Positions 1 to 8,467 of a stretch of 64,000 bases of DNA are shown one piece after another (the stretch's first letter is position 1; the number at the start of each line of letters is the position of its first letter). The DNA comes from Corynebacterium pygosceleis (lineage in GTDB: Bacteria; Actinomycetota; Actinomycetes; Mycobacteriales; Mycobacteriaceae), in contig NZ_JAENIQ020000004.1 of assembly GCF_016595275.2 (NCBI RefSeq), positions 186,001 to 250,000 on the forward strand, written 5' to 3'. The notes beneath the pieces were generated by a model. The model saw only the letters and a program-made list of their open reading frames with translations, made no database searches and was not told where the DNA came from. The position numbers were made by a program, and so were the translations under genes.

Positions 1-434
1 ATGCCGACGCGGGAGACCTTGTCCGCGTAGGTCGGTCCGATGCCCCGCCCGGTGGTGCCGATCGCGCGCTTGCCCAGGAAACGCTCCTGCACCCGGTCGA
101 GGACCTGGTGGTACGGCGCGACGACATGGGCGTTCGCGGAGATCCGCAGCCGGGAGGCGTTCGCGCCACGGGCCTCGAGACCGTCGATCTCGTCGAACAG
201 CGCCTCCAGGTTGATCACCACACCGTTACCCAGCACGGGCACGGCGTTCTCGCTCAGGACACCGGCGGGAAGGAGCTTCAGCTCGTACTTCTCGCCACCG
301 ACGACGACGGTGTGCCCGGCGTTGTTCCCGCCGTTCGGCTTGACCACGTAATCGACCTGGCATCCGAGGATGTCGGTGGCCTTACCTTTACCCTCGTCGC
401 CCCACTGGGCTCCGACTACAACAATTGCGGCCAT
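1..434 (-). CDS. purA: Adenylosuccinate synthetase, N-terminal part (runs off window)
   Basis: The enzyme joins IMP and aspartate using GTP to form adenylosuccinate, the first committed step from IMP to AMP, in the cytoplasm. The reverse-strand translation starts at ATG 434 and opens with the family signature [11 protein letters not shown], the GTP-binding loop with its catalytic Asp. NNAGHTV follows (catalytic His), then the GTTGRGIGP region. About 144 of roughly 430 residues are inside the window; the gene is cut by the window edge, not broken. It is divergent from the gene at 541. The identification rests on motifs that are nearly invariant in the family. Confidence 0.97.
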   Translation of the reverse strand, partial: MAAIVVVGAQWGDEGKGKATDILGCQVDYVVKPNGGNNAGHTVVVGGEKYELKLLPAGVLSENAVPVLGNGVVINLEALFDEIDGLEARGANASRLRISANAHVVAPYHQVLDRVQERFLGKRAIGTTGRGIGPTYADKVSRVG

Positions 435-524
435 GGTTTAACACGCCTCTTCCGATAGCTCGACAGCATCGCCGCGGCGAACGCGGCACAGACGTCTGCC
501 CATTCTACCCTCCACGACCGCGCG

Positions 525-541
525 CGTATCATCTCTGACCA
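525..541 (+). promoter_or_regulatory. Putative -10 element giving a leaderless transcript
   Basis: TATCAT lies at 527-532, only 8 bases before the ATG at 541, and no Shine-Dalgarno sequence precedes that ATG. A weak -35 (TCTACC) falls at 504-509 with 17-base spacing. If the -10 is real, transcription begins at or next to the start codon. Leaderless mRNAs are common in corynebacteria. This is inference from spacing only. Confidence 0.4.
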
Positions 542-1443
542 TGCGAGTACTCTTCCTGGCCTGTGGCGGCTCCGACGGTCTACCGGTGAACCGGTCCGTA
601 CTCGATGACATCCGGGGGCTCAACGAGATCGCGGCCCTCGACGTCCTGGAGCTCCCCGACGTTCCCGGACGCCGGGATCTGGCCCCCCTCGACGACGCCG
701 CGCGCGCCGCACTCCCCGTCGACCCGACCCCGAGCCTGGACGAGATCGCGAAGCGCCCCGACGTCGATCATCTCGGCGCCCCGGAGCGTGCGCCCCAGGA
801 ACCGGAGGAGGCGCTGCGCGTGGTCGTCTGCGGGACCGACGCGGCCCTGTCCGCCGTACTGACCAGGTTGATGCGCTCGGACAGGATGTGGGTGGAGGTC
901 GGGTACGTACCGGCGGATCCGGAGTCCCCGGCGGCGGCGAACTTCGGGTTGCCCACCGATCCGGTCGACGCCCTCGCCCTCGCCCTCGGCGGGCGGGTCC
1001 ACCCGGCCCCGTTGATCCGGGATGATTCGGCGGTCGCGGTCGCGGGCAGCGCGACGGTGTCCTGTGCCGATCCCGCCACCGAGATGACCGGCGAGGTCAT
1101 CGTCGACGACGACACCCTCCTCAACCACCGGGCGGGTGGGAGAGCACCCCGTACCGGTCTCTACGGTGCCCGTCTCGTCCCGATGCTGGACGCCCCGGGG
1201 ATCGCCGCCGTCGTCGCCGACAGCCCACTCGAACCGGTCCCCGGCGGGATCATCGACCGCCTGCTCCGCAGGAGCCGGCCGACGGGCACCGTGGATCCGA
1301 CGACCCTGCGCACGGGCCGGGCACTGCAGGCCGGCGGACCGAACCTGCGGATCACCGTCGACGGTGTCCCGCGCCCCCGCCCCGCGGAACGGGTGACGTT
1401 CTACCGGCACCTGCGGGACCTGCAGATCGTCCGGCAGCCCTGA
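541..1443 (+). CDS. Conserved actinobacterial protein of unknown function
   Basis: A 300-aa soluble-looking protein with no signal peptide or membrane segment. It starts MRVLFLACGG and is rich in Asp, Pro and Arg. I recognise no catalytic motif. Short Gly-rich stretches (around residues 95-105, VVVCGTDAAL, and 175-185) could suit a nucleotide- or lipid-kinase-like fold, but this is not demonstrable here. It is divergent from purA and shares its upstream region, which in my recollection is the arrangement in other corynebacteria, so it is probably a core genus gene. GC-rich third positions support coding. Confidence 0.75.
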   Translation: MRVLFLACGGSDGLPVNRSVLDDIRGLNEIAALDVLELPDVPGRRDLAPLDDAARAALPVDPTPSLDEIAKRPDVDHLGAPERAPQEPEEALRVVVCGTDAALSAVLTRLMRSDRMWVEVGYVPADPESPAAANFGLPTDPVDALALALGGRVHPAPLIRDDSAVAVAGSATVSCADPATEMTGEVIVDDDTLLNHRAGGRAPRTGLYGARLVPMLDAPGIAAVVADSPLEPVPGGIIDRLLRRSRPTGTVDPTTLRTGRALQAGGPNLRITVDGVPRPRPAERVTFYRHLRDLQIVRQP

Positions 1444-1459
1444 TCTGTTCGACCGATAC

Positions 1460-1651
1460 TCAGGGGGACGGGTCCCCCTGCTTTTTCGCGCGGGCGATGA
1501 CGGCGACGAGCACGACCGCCGTGCCGACCGACAGAACGGCGAATCCACCGGTGAGCCGCCAGCCGTTGACCAGCAGGTTGGTGATGAGGACGAGTACCAG
1601 TGCGGCGGTGGCCGCCCACACGGGACGTGACTGGAGGACGTTCCGGTCCAT
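1460..1651 (-). CDS. Small two-helix membrane protein
   Basis: A 63-aa protein starting at ATG 1651 (MDRNVLQSRPVW). I prefer this start over the upstream one at 1714 because GTGGAG sits about six bases before it. Two hydrophobic segments follow (about residues 13-28 and 33-50), then a short basic tail ending in AKKQGDPSP. No known family is recognised. It is convergent with the gene ending at 1443 and lies downstream of the FUSC-type gene on the same strand. Confidence 0.6.
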   Translation of the reverse strand: MDRNVLQSRPVWAATAALVLVLITNLLVNGWRLTGGFAVLSVGTAVVLVAVIARAKKQGDPSP

Positions 1652-1840
1652 GATCGCTCCACTTGCCTCTCTCCCCGCGTACGGGGAACGGTGGGATATT
1701 TCTGACCACGACAATAATCCGGCCGTCCCCGGCCTTCGGGGGTTTCATTCCCGCCGCGGAACGGCGGGCGGCATCACCGACGGTGCCCCCCGGACGGTGA
1801 GCGTCCGGGTCCTGCCTGCGGGCCACACAGCCGGGCGGAG

Positions 1841-2995
1841 CTACAGTTCGGGCTCGACGTGCGGGTGTGAACTGGTCGGGGCCAGTGCCGCCTGGGCGGA
1901 TTTCCGTGACATGCCGCAGATCTGGAGGAGATCGACGATGATCGACCGGGACTGCCCGAGGATCATCTGCGCGGACAGCACCTTCCGGTCGGCGACCTCC
2001 GGTCCCGTCATCGCCGCGAGCACACGGAGACGGCGGACGAGCTGGGGGATCCGCTCGGATGTGCCGACCCGCTCACCACGGTCGAAGAGGTCCCCGAGAG
2101 CGGTCATGATGTCGGCGAGTTCCTCGAGGACCGCGATCTGGCGGGCGCTGACGTCGTCCCCGTCCTCGGTGAGGACCAGTGCCCGGCGGGCTAGGACCCG
2201 GGTGTTGCGCATGGCGTTGTCCACCGGGTTGAGTATCCGCATCAGTGACTTCACCCGCCGCCGGTTCCGCCAGTGCAGCGGCGACACGGTGGCCGCCTCC
2301 TTCCCGCTTTTCGCGGCGGCGATCAGGTTGTTGATGTTCGCCTGGGTGCCGCGCGCCTCCTGCAACGCGGCGTTGATCCCCTTCGTGTTGCCGTCCGTCA
2401 GATCGACGGCTACCTCCCTGAGGACGTGTCCGGCGATGGTGAGGATGGTGGCGATCTCCTGGCGTCCCCCGCGCAGCGGGGAGTTCGGGATCAGCGCGAT
2501 GACGATGATGCCGACTGTTCCGCCGATGAAGGCGTCGAGCATCCTGTCGAGGCCACCGGATGTCCCGGGAGGGAAGATCGTGGCGATGAGCACGACGCCG
2601 ATCGCCGCCTGCGTGGAGACGAGGGGCGACTTGTCCACGAGCACGGCGACGGACAGTGCGAGGAGGACGATGAACGTCATCTGCCAGGTGCCGGTACCCA
2701 ACCAGGTCACCAGGAGGTCGCCGATGCCGACACCGAGGGGGACACCGATGTTGAGTTCCACCGCGCGGCGCAGTCTCTCACCGCCGGTGAGGCCGATGAC
2801 GATGATGGCGGCCATGGGGGCGAAGAACACCGATTCATGGCCGAAGAGGTTGACCGCCACCCACCAGGACAGGCCTGCGGCGATGCCGCCCTGGAGGATG
2901 GAGACCCAGCTGAGACGCAGTCGACGGATCCCGGGTCGCAGCAGATCCTTCACCGCTGTCGCCGGATCGGGGACGGAGGATATTCGCCTGGCCAT
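1841..2995 (-). CDS. FUSC/aromatic acid exporter-type membrane protein
   Basis: A 384-aa protein. The first half carries about five to six membrane helices (roughly residues 30-170), including the segments WWVAVNLFG, FFAPMAAIIVIGL and QAAIGVVLIATIF. The second half is a soluble, mostly helical domain. This pattern matches the FUSC/DUF939 superfamily, whose best studied members export aromatic carboxylic acids. The substrate here cannot be told. The start at ATG 2995 has no strong ribosome-binding site. Family assignment is by topology and the HESVFFAPMAA-type motif; function is inferred. Confidence 0.75.
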   Translation of the reverse strand: MARRISSVPDPATAVKDLLRPGIRRLRLSWVSILQGGIAAGLSWWVAVNLFGHESVFFAPMAAIIVIGLTGGERLRRAVELNIGVPLGVGIGDLLVTWLGTGTWQMTFIVLLALSVAVLVDKSPLVSTQAAIGVVLIATIFPPGTSGGLDRMLDAFIGGTVGIIVIALIPNSPLRGGRQEIATILTIAGHVLREVAVDLTDGNTKGINAALQEARGTQANINNLIAAAKSGKEAATVSPLHWRNRRRVKSLMRILNPVDNAMRNTRVLARRALVLTEDGDDVSARQIAVLEELADIMTALGDLFDRGERVGTSERIPQLVRRLRVLAAMTGPEVADRKVLSAQMILGQSRSIIVDLLQICGMSRKSAQAALAPTSSHPHVEPEL

Positions 2996-3114
2996 CTGTT
3001 AAGGATAGTTTCTTTCACGTCTGCGGTCCCGCCCCGCGTGCGGACCGGGTGGGGTTCACCGGGGGATACACGGCGGGACCCGCCCCACCGGCCTCCGGGG
3101 TGGCGTGCGGAAGA

Positions 3115-3150
3115 CCCCACCCGGACGGTCGTGCGGTCAGCCGGGTGGGG
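3115..3150 (-). terminator. Candidate terminator hairpin after fba
   Basis: A perfect 10-bp inverted repeat, CCCCACCCGG at 3115-3124 and CCGGGTGGGG at 3141-3150, lies just past the fba stop codon on its strand. There is no clear T run, so intrinsic termination is uncertain. Confidence 0.4.
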
Positions 3151-3190
3151 CCGGTGCGGGCGGGGCGGTGGTCCGCTCCCGCCCGGGGTG

Positions 3191-4225
3191 TCACTTGGAG
3201 ACGGTGGTGCCCACGGAGTGCAGGTCCTGGCAGGTCTCGATGACGCGCTCGGACATGCCCTGCTCGGCCTTCTTCAGGTAGGAGCGGGGGTCGTAGACCT
3301 TCTTGTTGCCGACCTCGCCGTCGATCTTCAGCACGCCGTCGTAGTTGCTGAACATGTGGCTGACGATCGGGCGGGTGAACGCGTACTGCGTGTCCGTGTC
3401 GACGTTCATCTTGATGACGCCGTACCGCAGCGCCTCCTCGATCTTCTCCTTCTCGGAACCGGAGCCGCCGTGGAAGACGAAGTCGAACGGCATGGCGTTC
3501 TCGTCGAGGCCGAGCTTCTTCGCGGCGGTGCGCTGACCCTCCAGCAGCACCTCCGGGCGCAGCTTCACGTTGCCGGGCTTGTACACGCCGTGGACGTTGC
3601 CGAAGGTGGCGGCCAGCAGGTAACGGCCGTTCTCGCCGGTGCCGATGGCGTCGACGGTCTTGGCGAAGTCCTCGGGCGAGGTGTAGAGCTGGGCGCCGGC
3701 CTTGGCCTCGACACCGTCCTCTTCACCACCGACGACACCGATCTCCAGCTCCAGGATGATGCGGGCCTTGCGGGCCTTCTCCAGGAGTTCCTGGGCGATC
3801 TGGAGGTTCTCGTCGATCGGGATGGCGGAACCGTCCCACATGTGGGACTGGAACAGCGGTGCCTCGCCACGGTCGACGCGCTCCTGCGAGATGGCGATCA
3901 GCGGACGCACGTAGGTGTCCAGCTTCTCCTTCTGGCAGTGGTCGGTGTGCAGGGCGACGTTGATGCCGTAGTTCTTCGCGGCCTCGTGGGCGTAGGCGGC
4001 GAGCGCGACGGCGCCCTTGACCATGTTCTTGACGGCCAGGCCGGAACCGAACTCCGCACCACCGGTGGAGAACTGGATGATGCCGTCGGACTCCGCCTCG
4101 GCGAAGCCCTTCAGCGCTGCGTTGATGGTCTCCGAGGAGGTGCAGTTGATGGCCGGGAAGGCGAAGCCTTCCTTCTTGGCCTTGTCAAGCATCTCGGCGT
4201 AGACCTCGGGGGTTGCGATGGGCAT
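3191..4225 (-). CDS. fba: Class II fructose-bisphosphate aldolase
   Basis: This enzyme interconverts fructose 1,6-bisphosphate with dihydroxyacetone phosphate and glyceraldehyde 3-phosphate in glycolysis and gluconeogenesis, using Zn2+. The 344-aa protein has the class II features: FPAINCTSSETINAAL near the N-terminus, the metal and catalytic motif ALHTDHCQ, a Glu-rich metal region (ELEIGVVGGEEDG), GNVHGVY, and the phosphate loop VFHGGSGS. Full length for the family. ATG 4225 is preceded by AAAGGAGA at good spacing. It appears monocistronic, with its own upstream region of about 300 bases. Confidence 0.97.
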   Translation of the reverse strand: MPIATPEVYAEMLDKAKKEGFAFPAINCTSSETINAALKGFAEAESDGIIQFSTGGAEFGSGLAVKNMVKGAVALAAYAHEAAKNYGINVALHTDHCQKEKLDTYVRPLIAISQERVDRGEAPLFQSHMWDGSAIPIDENLQIAQELLEKARKARIILELEIGVVGGEEDGVEAKAGAQLYTSPEDFAKTVDAIGTGENGRYLLAATFGNVHGVYKPGNVKLRPEVLLEGQRTAAKKLGLDENAMPFDFVFHGGSGSEKEKIEEALRYGVIKMNVDTDTQYAFTRPIVSHMFSNYDGVLKIDGEVGNKKVYDPRSYLKKAEQGMSERVIETCQDLHSVGTTVSK

Positions 4226-4534
4226 GTGCTCTCCTTTACGTGATGCGACGTCCTGTGCGTCGATCGCACCGTGGGGCCACGACCGTTGTGTTCACGGTCC
4301 GCGACCGCTGGTGCGGTCGTCCTGCCCTCAATTATGCCCCCACCGGCGACTTCTCGCCGCCCCTTGGCGCCCGATTTTGTGAATACATGCCCGATTGTCT
4401 GTTTTTTCGCGCCTGGTCCGGACAAATTCGCAGGTGATGAGACCGGGTCCGGTCCGCCACCCGGAACGTGAGATCGACCACTGCCCGATCAGGCGACCGG
4501 TCGGGCACGTTGCGCCGTCGCCCGGACGGTCCCG
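4226..4534. other. Intergenic region: fba promoter side and GH76 3' end
   Basis: A 309-base gap. On the minus strand CATAAT (complement of 4331-4336) is a plausible fba -10, without a convincing -35. A short hairpin, TGCCCGA 4482-4488 with TCGGGCA 4501-4507, lies just past the stop codon of the 4535-5746 gene and may end it. No small ORF is supported. Confidence 0.4.
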
Positions 4535-5746
4535 TCAGCCGTTGTACGTGTACCCGGCCGCGGAGACCTTCGCCGCCGCCTCGATGAGCATCCACCCGGA
4601 CAGCTGCACCGACAGGTCCCGTTCCGGGATCTCGGAGCTGCGGACCGCGCCGGCGATCGAACTGCCGACCACCCCGGCGTTCCGGGGCAGGTTCGCGTCC
4701 GTGGTCCAGTCCACGCCGAACACCGGGAGGCCGTCGATCTCCAGGCGGTGCCGCCACACGGATTCCGCCGAGGCGAGGACCAGTCGGGCCGCGATCTTCC
4801 GCGTCGCCCTGTTCAACGGGGTGTCCTCCGACAGCCGCACGGCGATCTCCGCCAGGTACCGCGCCAGAATGCCCTTGAACAGTCCCCCGTCACCGCCACC
4901 CGTCCTGGCGTCGATCACGCCGGCCGGTGTCGCCATGTCCTTCGCCACGGCGTGCACCAGTTCGCGCAGCCGGGTGATCCACAGCATGAGGTGCTCGGCC
5001 TTCTCCGCGTCATCGATGCAGGTGATCGGCTGGCCGGGTTCCAGGCCCGCACGGTCCCGCAGTTTCTCGGAGATCTCGAGGCACGCGCCGAGGGTGACGC
5101 CCTGACAGTAGGGGTGGATGTCGCGGACGATCTCCGGGCCGTGCATCCGCAGCCGGACCCCGTCCATCACCAGGCCCTGTTCGTTGATGAGGTTGTCGAA
5201 GATCCAGTCGGTGAGCTCGATCGCCCGCTCGAGCCGGTCGGTCCGGGCCATCATGATCGCGGCGGGGCCGTTGGTGGGCACGTTGTAGAACGTCTCGTTG
5301 CTGCGCCACGGGAGAACACCGGTGAGATTGTCCGCACCGGCGATGATGTTGTGCTCCAGCGGGGCGACCGCCTTCGGCGTGCGGAACTTCCGGACCTCGT
5401 TGACGCGGGCCCCGGCGAGAGCGAGCCAGGCCTTGTCGTCGTAGTAGCGGTTCGCGGTGAGCCCCCGGAGATTGCGGATCCGCATGCCGCGCAGGGTCCG
5501 CCTGATCCGCTGCTGCCGGGCGGGTGTCGGGCGGCGGGCGGCGGCGTCGACGAGGCAGTCCAGGTAGTGGGCCTGCCACCAGTAGTGCCACCGGAGGAAG
5601 ATCTTGTCCCGGGTCGTCGGGGGCCACGCCACGACCGCCAGATTGGTGTGGGGAAGCAGCCAGAGTCGACTCGAGTGCCGCTCGTTGATGGCGGCTTCGG
5701 CGAGGTCAGCGCGGTGAGCCCATTTTTCTTGCACGTTATGGTCCAT
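4535..5746 (-). CDS. Glycoside hydrolase family 76 protein (alpha-1,6-mannanase type)
   Basis: A 403-aa protein resembling GH76 enzymes, which cut alpha-1,6-mannan backbones by retaining hydrolysis. The paired aspartates typical of the GH76 active site appear as RYYDDKAWLALA near residue 100. Other family-like blocks are NEVRKFRTP, NETFYNVPTNGPAA and the later RTGGGDGGLFKGILARYL. No secretion signal is visible. A mannan-type substrate such as lipomannan or arabinomannan would fit a mycolate-containing wall, but the cytoplasmic location leaves the true substrate open. The overall family is fairly sure, the role is inferred. Confidence 0.8.
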   Translation of the reverse strand: MDHNVQEKWAHRADLAEAAINERHSSRLWLLPHTNLAVVAWPPTTRDKIFLRWHYWWQAHYLDCLVDAAARRPTPARQQRIRRTLRGMRIRNLRGLTANRYYDDKAWLALAGARVNEVRKFRTPKAVAPLEHNIIAGADNLTGVLPWRSNETFYNVPTNGPAAIMMARTDRLERAIELTDWIFDNLINEQGLVMDGVRLRMHGPEIVRDIHPYCQGVTLGACLEISEKLRDRAGLEPGQPITCIDDAEKAEHLMLWITRLRELVHAVAKDMATPAGVIDARTGGGDGGLFKGILARYLAEIAVRLSEDTPLNRATRKIAARLVLASAESVWRHRLEIDGLPVFGVDWTTDANLPRNAGVVGSSIAGAVRSSEIPERDLSVQLSGWMLIEAAAKVSAAGYTYNG

Positions 5747-5810
5747 CTCTCATGGTGGCCGAGGTGTTACTTGTCCCACGTCAGGCACCGTCTCTGCAGC
5801 ACAAATGGTA

Positions 5811-6497
5811 TCACCAGGATTGGTCGAGGTTCGCGTGCTGCGTCACCCACCGGTGCATCGCGATACCCGCGGCGACCCCCGCGTTGATCGACCGCGTCGA
5901 ACCGAACTGCGCGATCGAACAGGTCATCAGCGCCCCCGCACGCGCGGCCTCCGTGACACCCGGCCCCTCCTGCCCGAACAACAGCAGGCACCGTTCCGGC
6001 AGCCGGGCGGTCTCCAGGGGAACGGATCCGGGCGTGTTGTCGACGGCGACGACCGTGATGTCCCGGGCGAGCGCCCACGCCAGCAGCGTGCCAACGTCCG
6101 GGTGGTGCAGCAGATGCTGGTACCGGTCGGTGACCATCGCGCCACGCCTGTTCCACCGACGCCGACCGACGATGTGCACGGTGTCCACGGCGAAGGCGTT
6201 GGCGGTACGGACGACGGTGCCGATGTTGGCGTCGTTCTCGAAGTTCTCGATCGCGACGTGCAGCGGGTGCCTGCGGGTGTCGATATCCGCGACGATCGCC
6301 TCACGCGTCATGTACCGGTAGGCGTCGACGACGTTGCGCCGGTCGCCCTCCGCGAGCAGCGTCGGATCGAAACGGGCGTCCGTCGGGAGCGGCTCACCCG
6401 GATGCTCCTCACTCCACGGACCGACACCGACGCGCCCCGCGCCCCATTCCGTCGGGCCGGGCTTTTCTCCGTCGTGTTCTCCCCGGGTGTCGGTCAC
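5811..6497 (-). CDS. TrmH/SpoU-family RNA 2'-O-methyltransferase
   Basis: A SAM-dependent SPOUT methyltransferase expected to 2'-O-methylate tRNA or rRNA ribose. The three knot motifs are visible: motif 1 ENDANIGTVVRTANAFAV, motif 2 LLLFGQEGPGV, motif 3 FGSTRSINAGVAAGIAMHRW. I place the start at GTG 6497, only a few bases past the pyrE stop (6502), because residues from GPTEWGAGRVGVGPW onward look native. An alternative TTG at 6508 would overlap pyrE. No ATG precedes the conserved region. It is probably co-transcribed with pyrE. The exact target nucleotide is unknown. Confidence 0.88.
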   Translation of the reverse strand: MTDTRGEHDGEKPGPTEWGAGRVGVGPWSEEHPGEPLPTDARFDPTLLAEGDRRNVVDAYRYMTREAIVADIDTRRHPLHVAIENFENDANIGTVVRTANAFAVDTVHIVGRRRWNRRGAMVTDRYQHLLHHPDVGTLLAWALARDITVVAVDNTPGSVPLETARLPERCLLLFGQEGPGVTEAARAGALMTCSIAQFGSTRSINAGVAAGIAMHRWVTQHANLDQSW

Positions 6498-6501
6498 CTT
6501 C

Positions 6502-7050
6502 TCACTCAAGGCCGAGGTCCGACAGTCCCAGCAGGAACCGGTAGTCGAGTCCGGCGTCGGCGAGAACCCTGTCCGCACCGGTCGCACGGTCGACGACCGT
6601 CGCGACACCCACGACCTCCGCACCCGCCTCCCGCAGCGCCTCCACGGCGGTGAGCGGCGAGTTACCGGTGGTGGTGGTGTCCTCGACGACGAGGACCTTC
6701 TTCTCGACGATGTCCGGCCCCTCGATCCGGCGCTGCATACCGTGCTTCTTCGTCTCCTTGCGCACGACGAAGGCGTCGATCGCCCGCCCGTCGGCGTGCA
6801 TGACGGCGGTGGCCACGGGGTCGGCGCCGAGAGTCAGACCACCGACCGAGACATAGTCCCAGTCCGCGGTGAGTTCCCGCAGGAGCCGGCCGATCAGTTC
6901 CGACGCCCGGTGGTGCAGCGTCGCCCGCCGGAGATCGACGTAGTAGTCGGCCTCCCGACCGGAGGACAACGTCACCCGGCCGTGCACCACGGCGAGTTCC
7001 TTGACCAGTTCAGCGAGTTCTCTACGGGCTTCAGCGGATGAAAGGGTCAC
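6502..7050 (-). CDS. pyrE: Orotate phosphoribosyltransferase
   Basis: Makes orotidine 5'-phosphate from orotate and PRPP, the fifth step of pyrimidine synthesis. The 182-aa protein carries the PRPP-binding motif VLVVEDTTTTGNS and the KETKKHG loop lysines. Start is GTG 7050. It lies just seven bases downstream of the 7057-8433 gene and directly precedes the TrmH-type gene, so all three are likely one operon. Confidence 0.96.
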   Translation of the reverse strand: MTLSSAEARRELAELVKELAVVHGRVTLSSGREADYYVDLRRATLHHRASELIGRLLRELTADWDYVSVGGLTLGADPVATAVMHADGRAIDAFVVRKETKKHGMQRRIEGPDIVEKKVLVVEDTTTTGNSPLTAVEALREAGAEVVGVATVVDRATGADRVLADAGLDYRFLLGLSDLGLE

Positions 7051-7056
7051 AGTGGT

Positions 7057-8433
7057 TCAGGGCTCCTCGGTTGCAGTCGGGTCATCGGTCTCCGGGGCAC
7101 TGGCGGCTGCCCCGGTATCGGTGTCGGAATCGGTGAAGATGCTCGGCCCGGTGCGGAATGTCCGTGGGACACGCACCCCACCGGGCCGGGGGTCGACGTC
7201 CCCGCCGTCGGCGATCGCATCGATCTCATCACCACCGACGGCACGCGGTTCCACGGTACCGCGCTGCTCGGACCGGAAACGGCTGGGCAGTTCCACAGGC
7301 TCGTCGGGACGCTGCACGAGCGGCCGCACGACAGGCTCCGACCCGTCCTCCGCGACGCCGCCGGAACGATCCGTCGACCGGTGCGGTGCGGGCAGGGGGC
7401 GTGAGGGGTCCAGACCCTCCACGTCCCGGAGCGGAGTGTCCCCGTCCCGCGGGGGGAGGGTGCACGCGGAATCGGCGAGCAGAGCCAACGGTTCGAGGGC
7501 GGCGTCCCAGTCCTCCGGGGAACTCCGCCTGACCAGTTGCGCGATGACCCACCTCGACTCCGTCCAGACGGCGGTGACCGCAGCCGGAAGCGCATCCAAC
7601 GCGGCGGAGACCCGCTCATCGACGAAACGCCCGGCGACATCGGGCTCCGCGCAGAACACGGCGAAATCCCCCAACCGGAGAACAGAGTCCCGGTCCTCCG
7701 CCGAACGCGTCATCTGCACGACGACCGCGCTACCGGTGACCCGCCTGAACGCGAGAACCGTCTCCGGCCCCAGATCAGCGAGATGGAACTCGTGCCCGGA
7801 CGTCATCCCACTGACGACATCCTTCGCGGTGACACCCGCGCCAGCGGGTCCCCCGTTCCATTCATCACCGAGAAACGCGTCCCCCCTGCTGTAGTCGTGC
7901 CCGTGCGCGGACGCCCACCGACGGCGCTGCCGCCGCACCGACCCCGGCAGATGGAACCCACCGTGACCGCCACCCACCGACACCCGGCTCCGCTCCCCCC
8001 GTGCCACGACTGGAGTCCCCACGGTGACGGGGTCCACCTCCACGGCATCGGGTTCCCCCATCCGTGCGTCCCTGTCCTCCGGACTCAGGACCTGCACATC
8101 ACGCAACTGATCCTCGACCTCCACGTCGATCACGTCCACTCCGACGTCAGGGTCCCCATCCTCCCCGGGCCCGTCCGGCTCCCCGGAGGACTCCGCACGA
8201 TCAGGACCCCGGTCCCCCTCCCACTGCGCGGCGACACCGTCAGACGCGCCACCGACGACCGGCCCAGGCACGGCCCCAGAGGTGGACGGAACTGCGTCAC
8301 CGGCATCCGTGACATCAACGTCAGCGGAATCCGACCGGCGAGCCAGAGCGTCCCGACGATTCGCGACGAGAACCAGGGCAACAGCACCGGCGCCCGAGGC
8401 ACCGGCGAACAGGAGAAGAGTTTCGCTTAACAT
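7057..8433 (-). CDS. Membrane-anchored protein of unknown function
   Basis: A 458-aa protein. One hydrophobic N-terminal segment (about residues 5-24, ETLLLFAGASGAGAVALVLV) is followed by arginines. Then comes a long acidic, Pro/Ser/Asp-rich linker to about residue 140, a basic patch, a more ordered region of about 170-310 (TVLAFRRVTGSAVVVQ through TAVWTESRWVIAQLVRR), and another low-complexity tail. This looks like a single-pass anchor with one folded domain between disordered arms. No catalytic motif is recognised. ATG 8433 has GGAG upstream. It is the first gene of the likely operon with pyrE and the methyltransferase. Confidence 0.7.
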   Translation of the reverse strand: MLSETLLLFAGASGAGAVALVLVANRRDALARRSDSADVDVTDAGDAVPSTSGAVPGPVVGGASDGVAAQWEGDRGPDRAESSGEPDGPGEDGDPDVGVDVIDVEVEDQLRDVQVLSPEDRDARMGEPDAVEVDPVTVGTPVVARGERSRVSVGGGHGGFHLPGSVRRQRRRWASAHGHDYSRGDAFLGDEWNGGPAGAGVTAKDVVSGMTSGHEFHLADLGPETVLAFRRVTGSAVVVQMTRSAEDRDSVLRLGDFAVFCAEPDVAGRFVDERVSAALDALPAAVTAVWTESRWVIAQLVRRSSPEDWDAALEPLALLADSACTLPPRDGDTPLRDVEGLDPSRPLPAPHRSTDRSGGVAEDGSEPVVRPLVQRPDEPVELPSRFRSEQRGTVEPRAVGGDEIDAIADGGDVDPRPGGVRVPRTFRTGPSIFTDSDTDTGAAASAPETDDPTATEEP

Positions 8434-8450
8434 TTGGCTCCGAGTCTAGC

Positions 8451-8466
8451 GCCCCGTGCACGGGGC
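8451..8466. promoter_or_regulatory. Perfect 16-bp palindrome upstream of the 8433 gene
   Basis: GCCCCGTG followed by CACGGGGC, with no spacer, lies 18 bases upstream of the ATG at 8433 on that gene's transcription side. It could bind a dimeric regulator or form a small hairpin in the leader. No known operator is recognised. Confidence 0.4.
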
Positions 8467-8467
8467 A

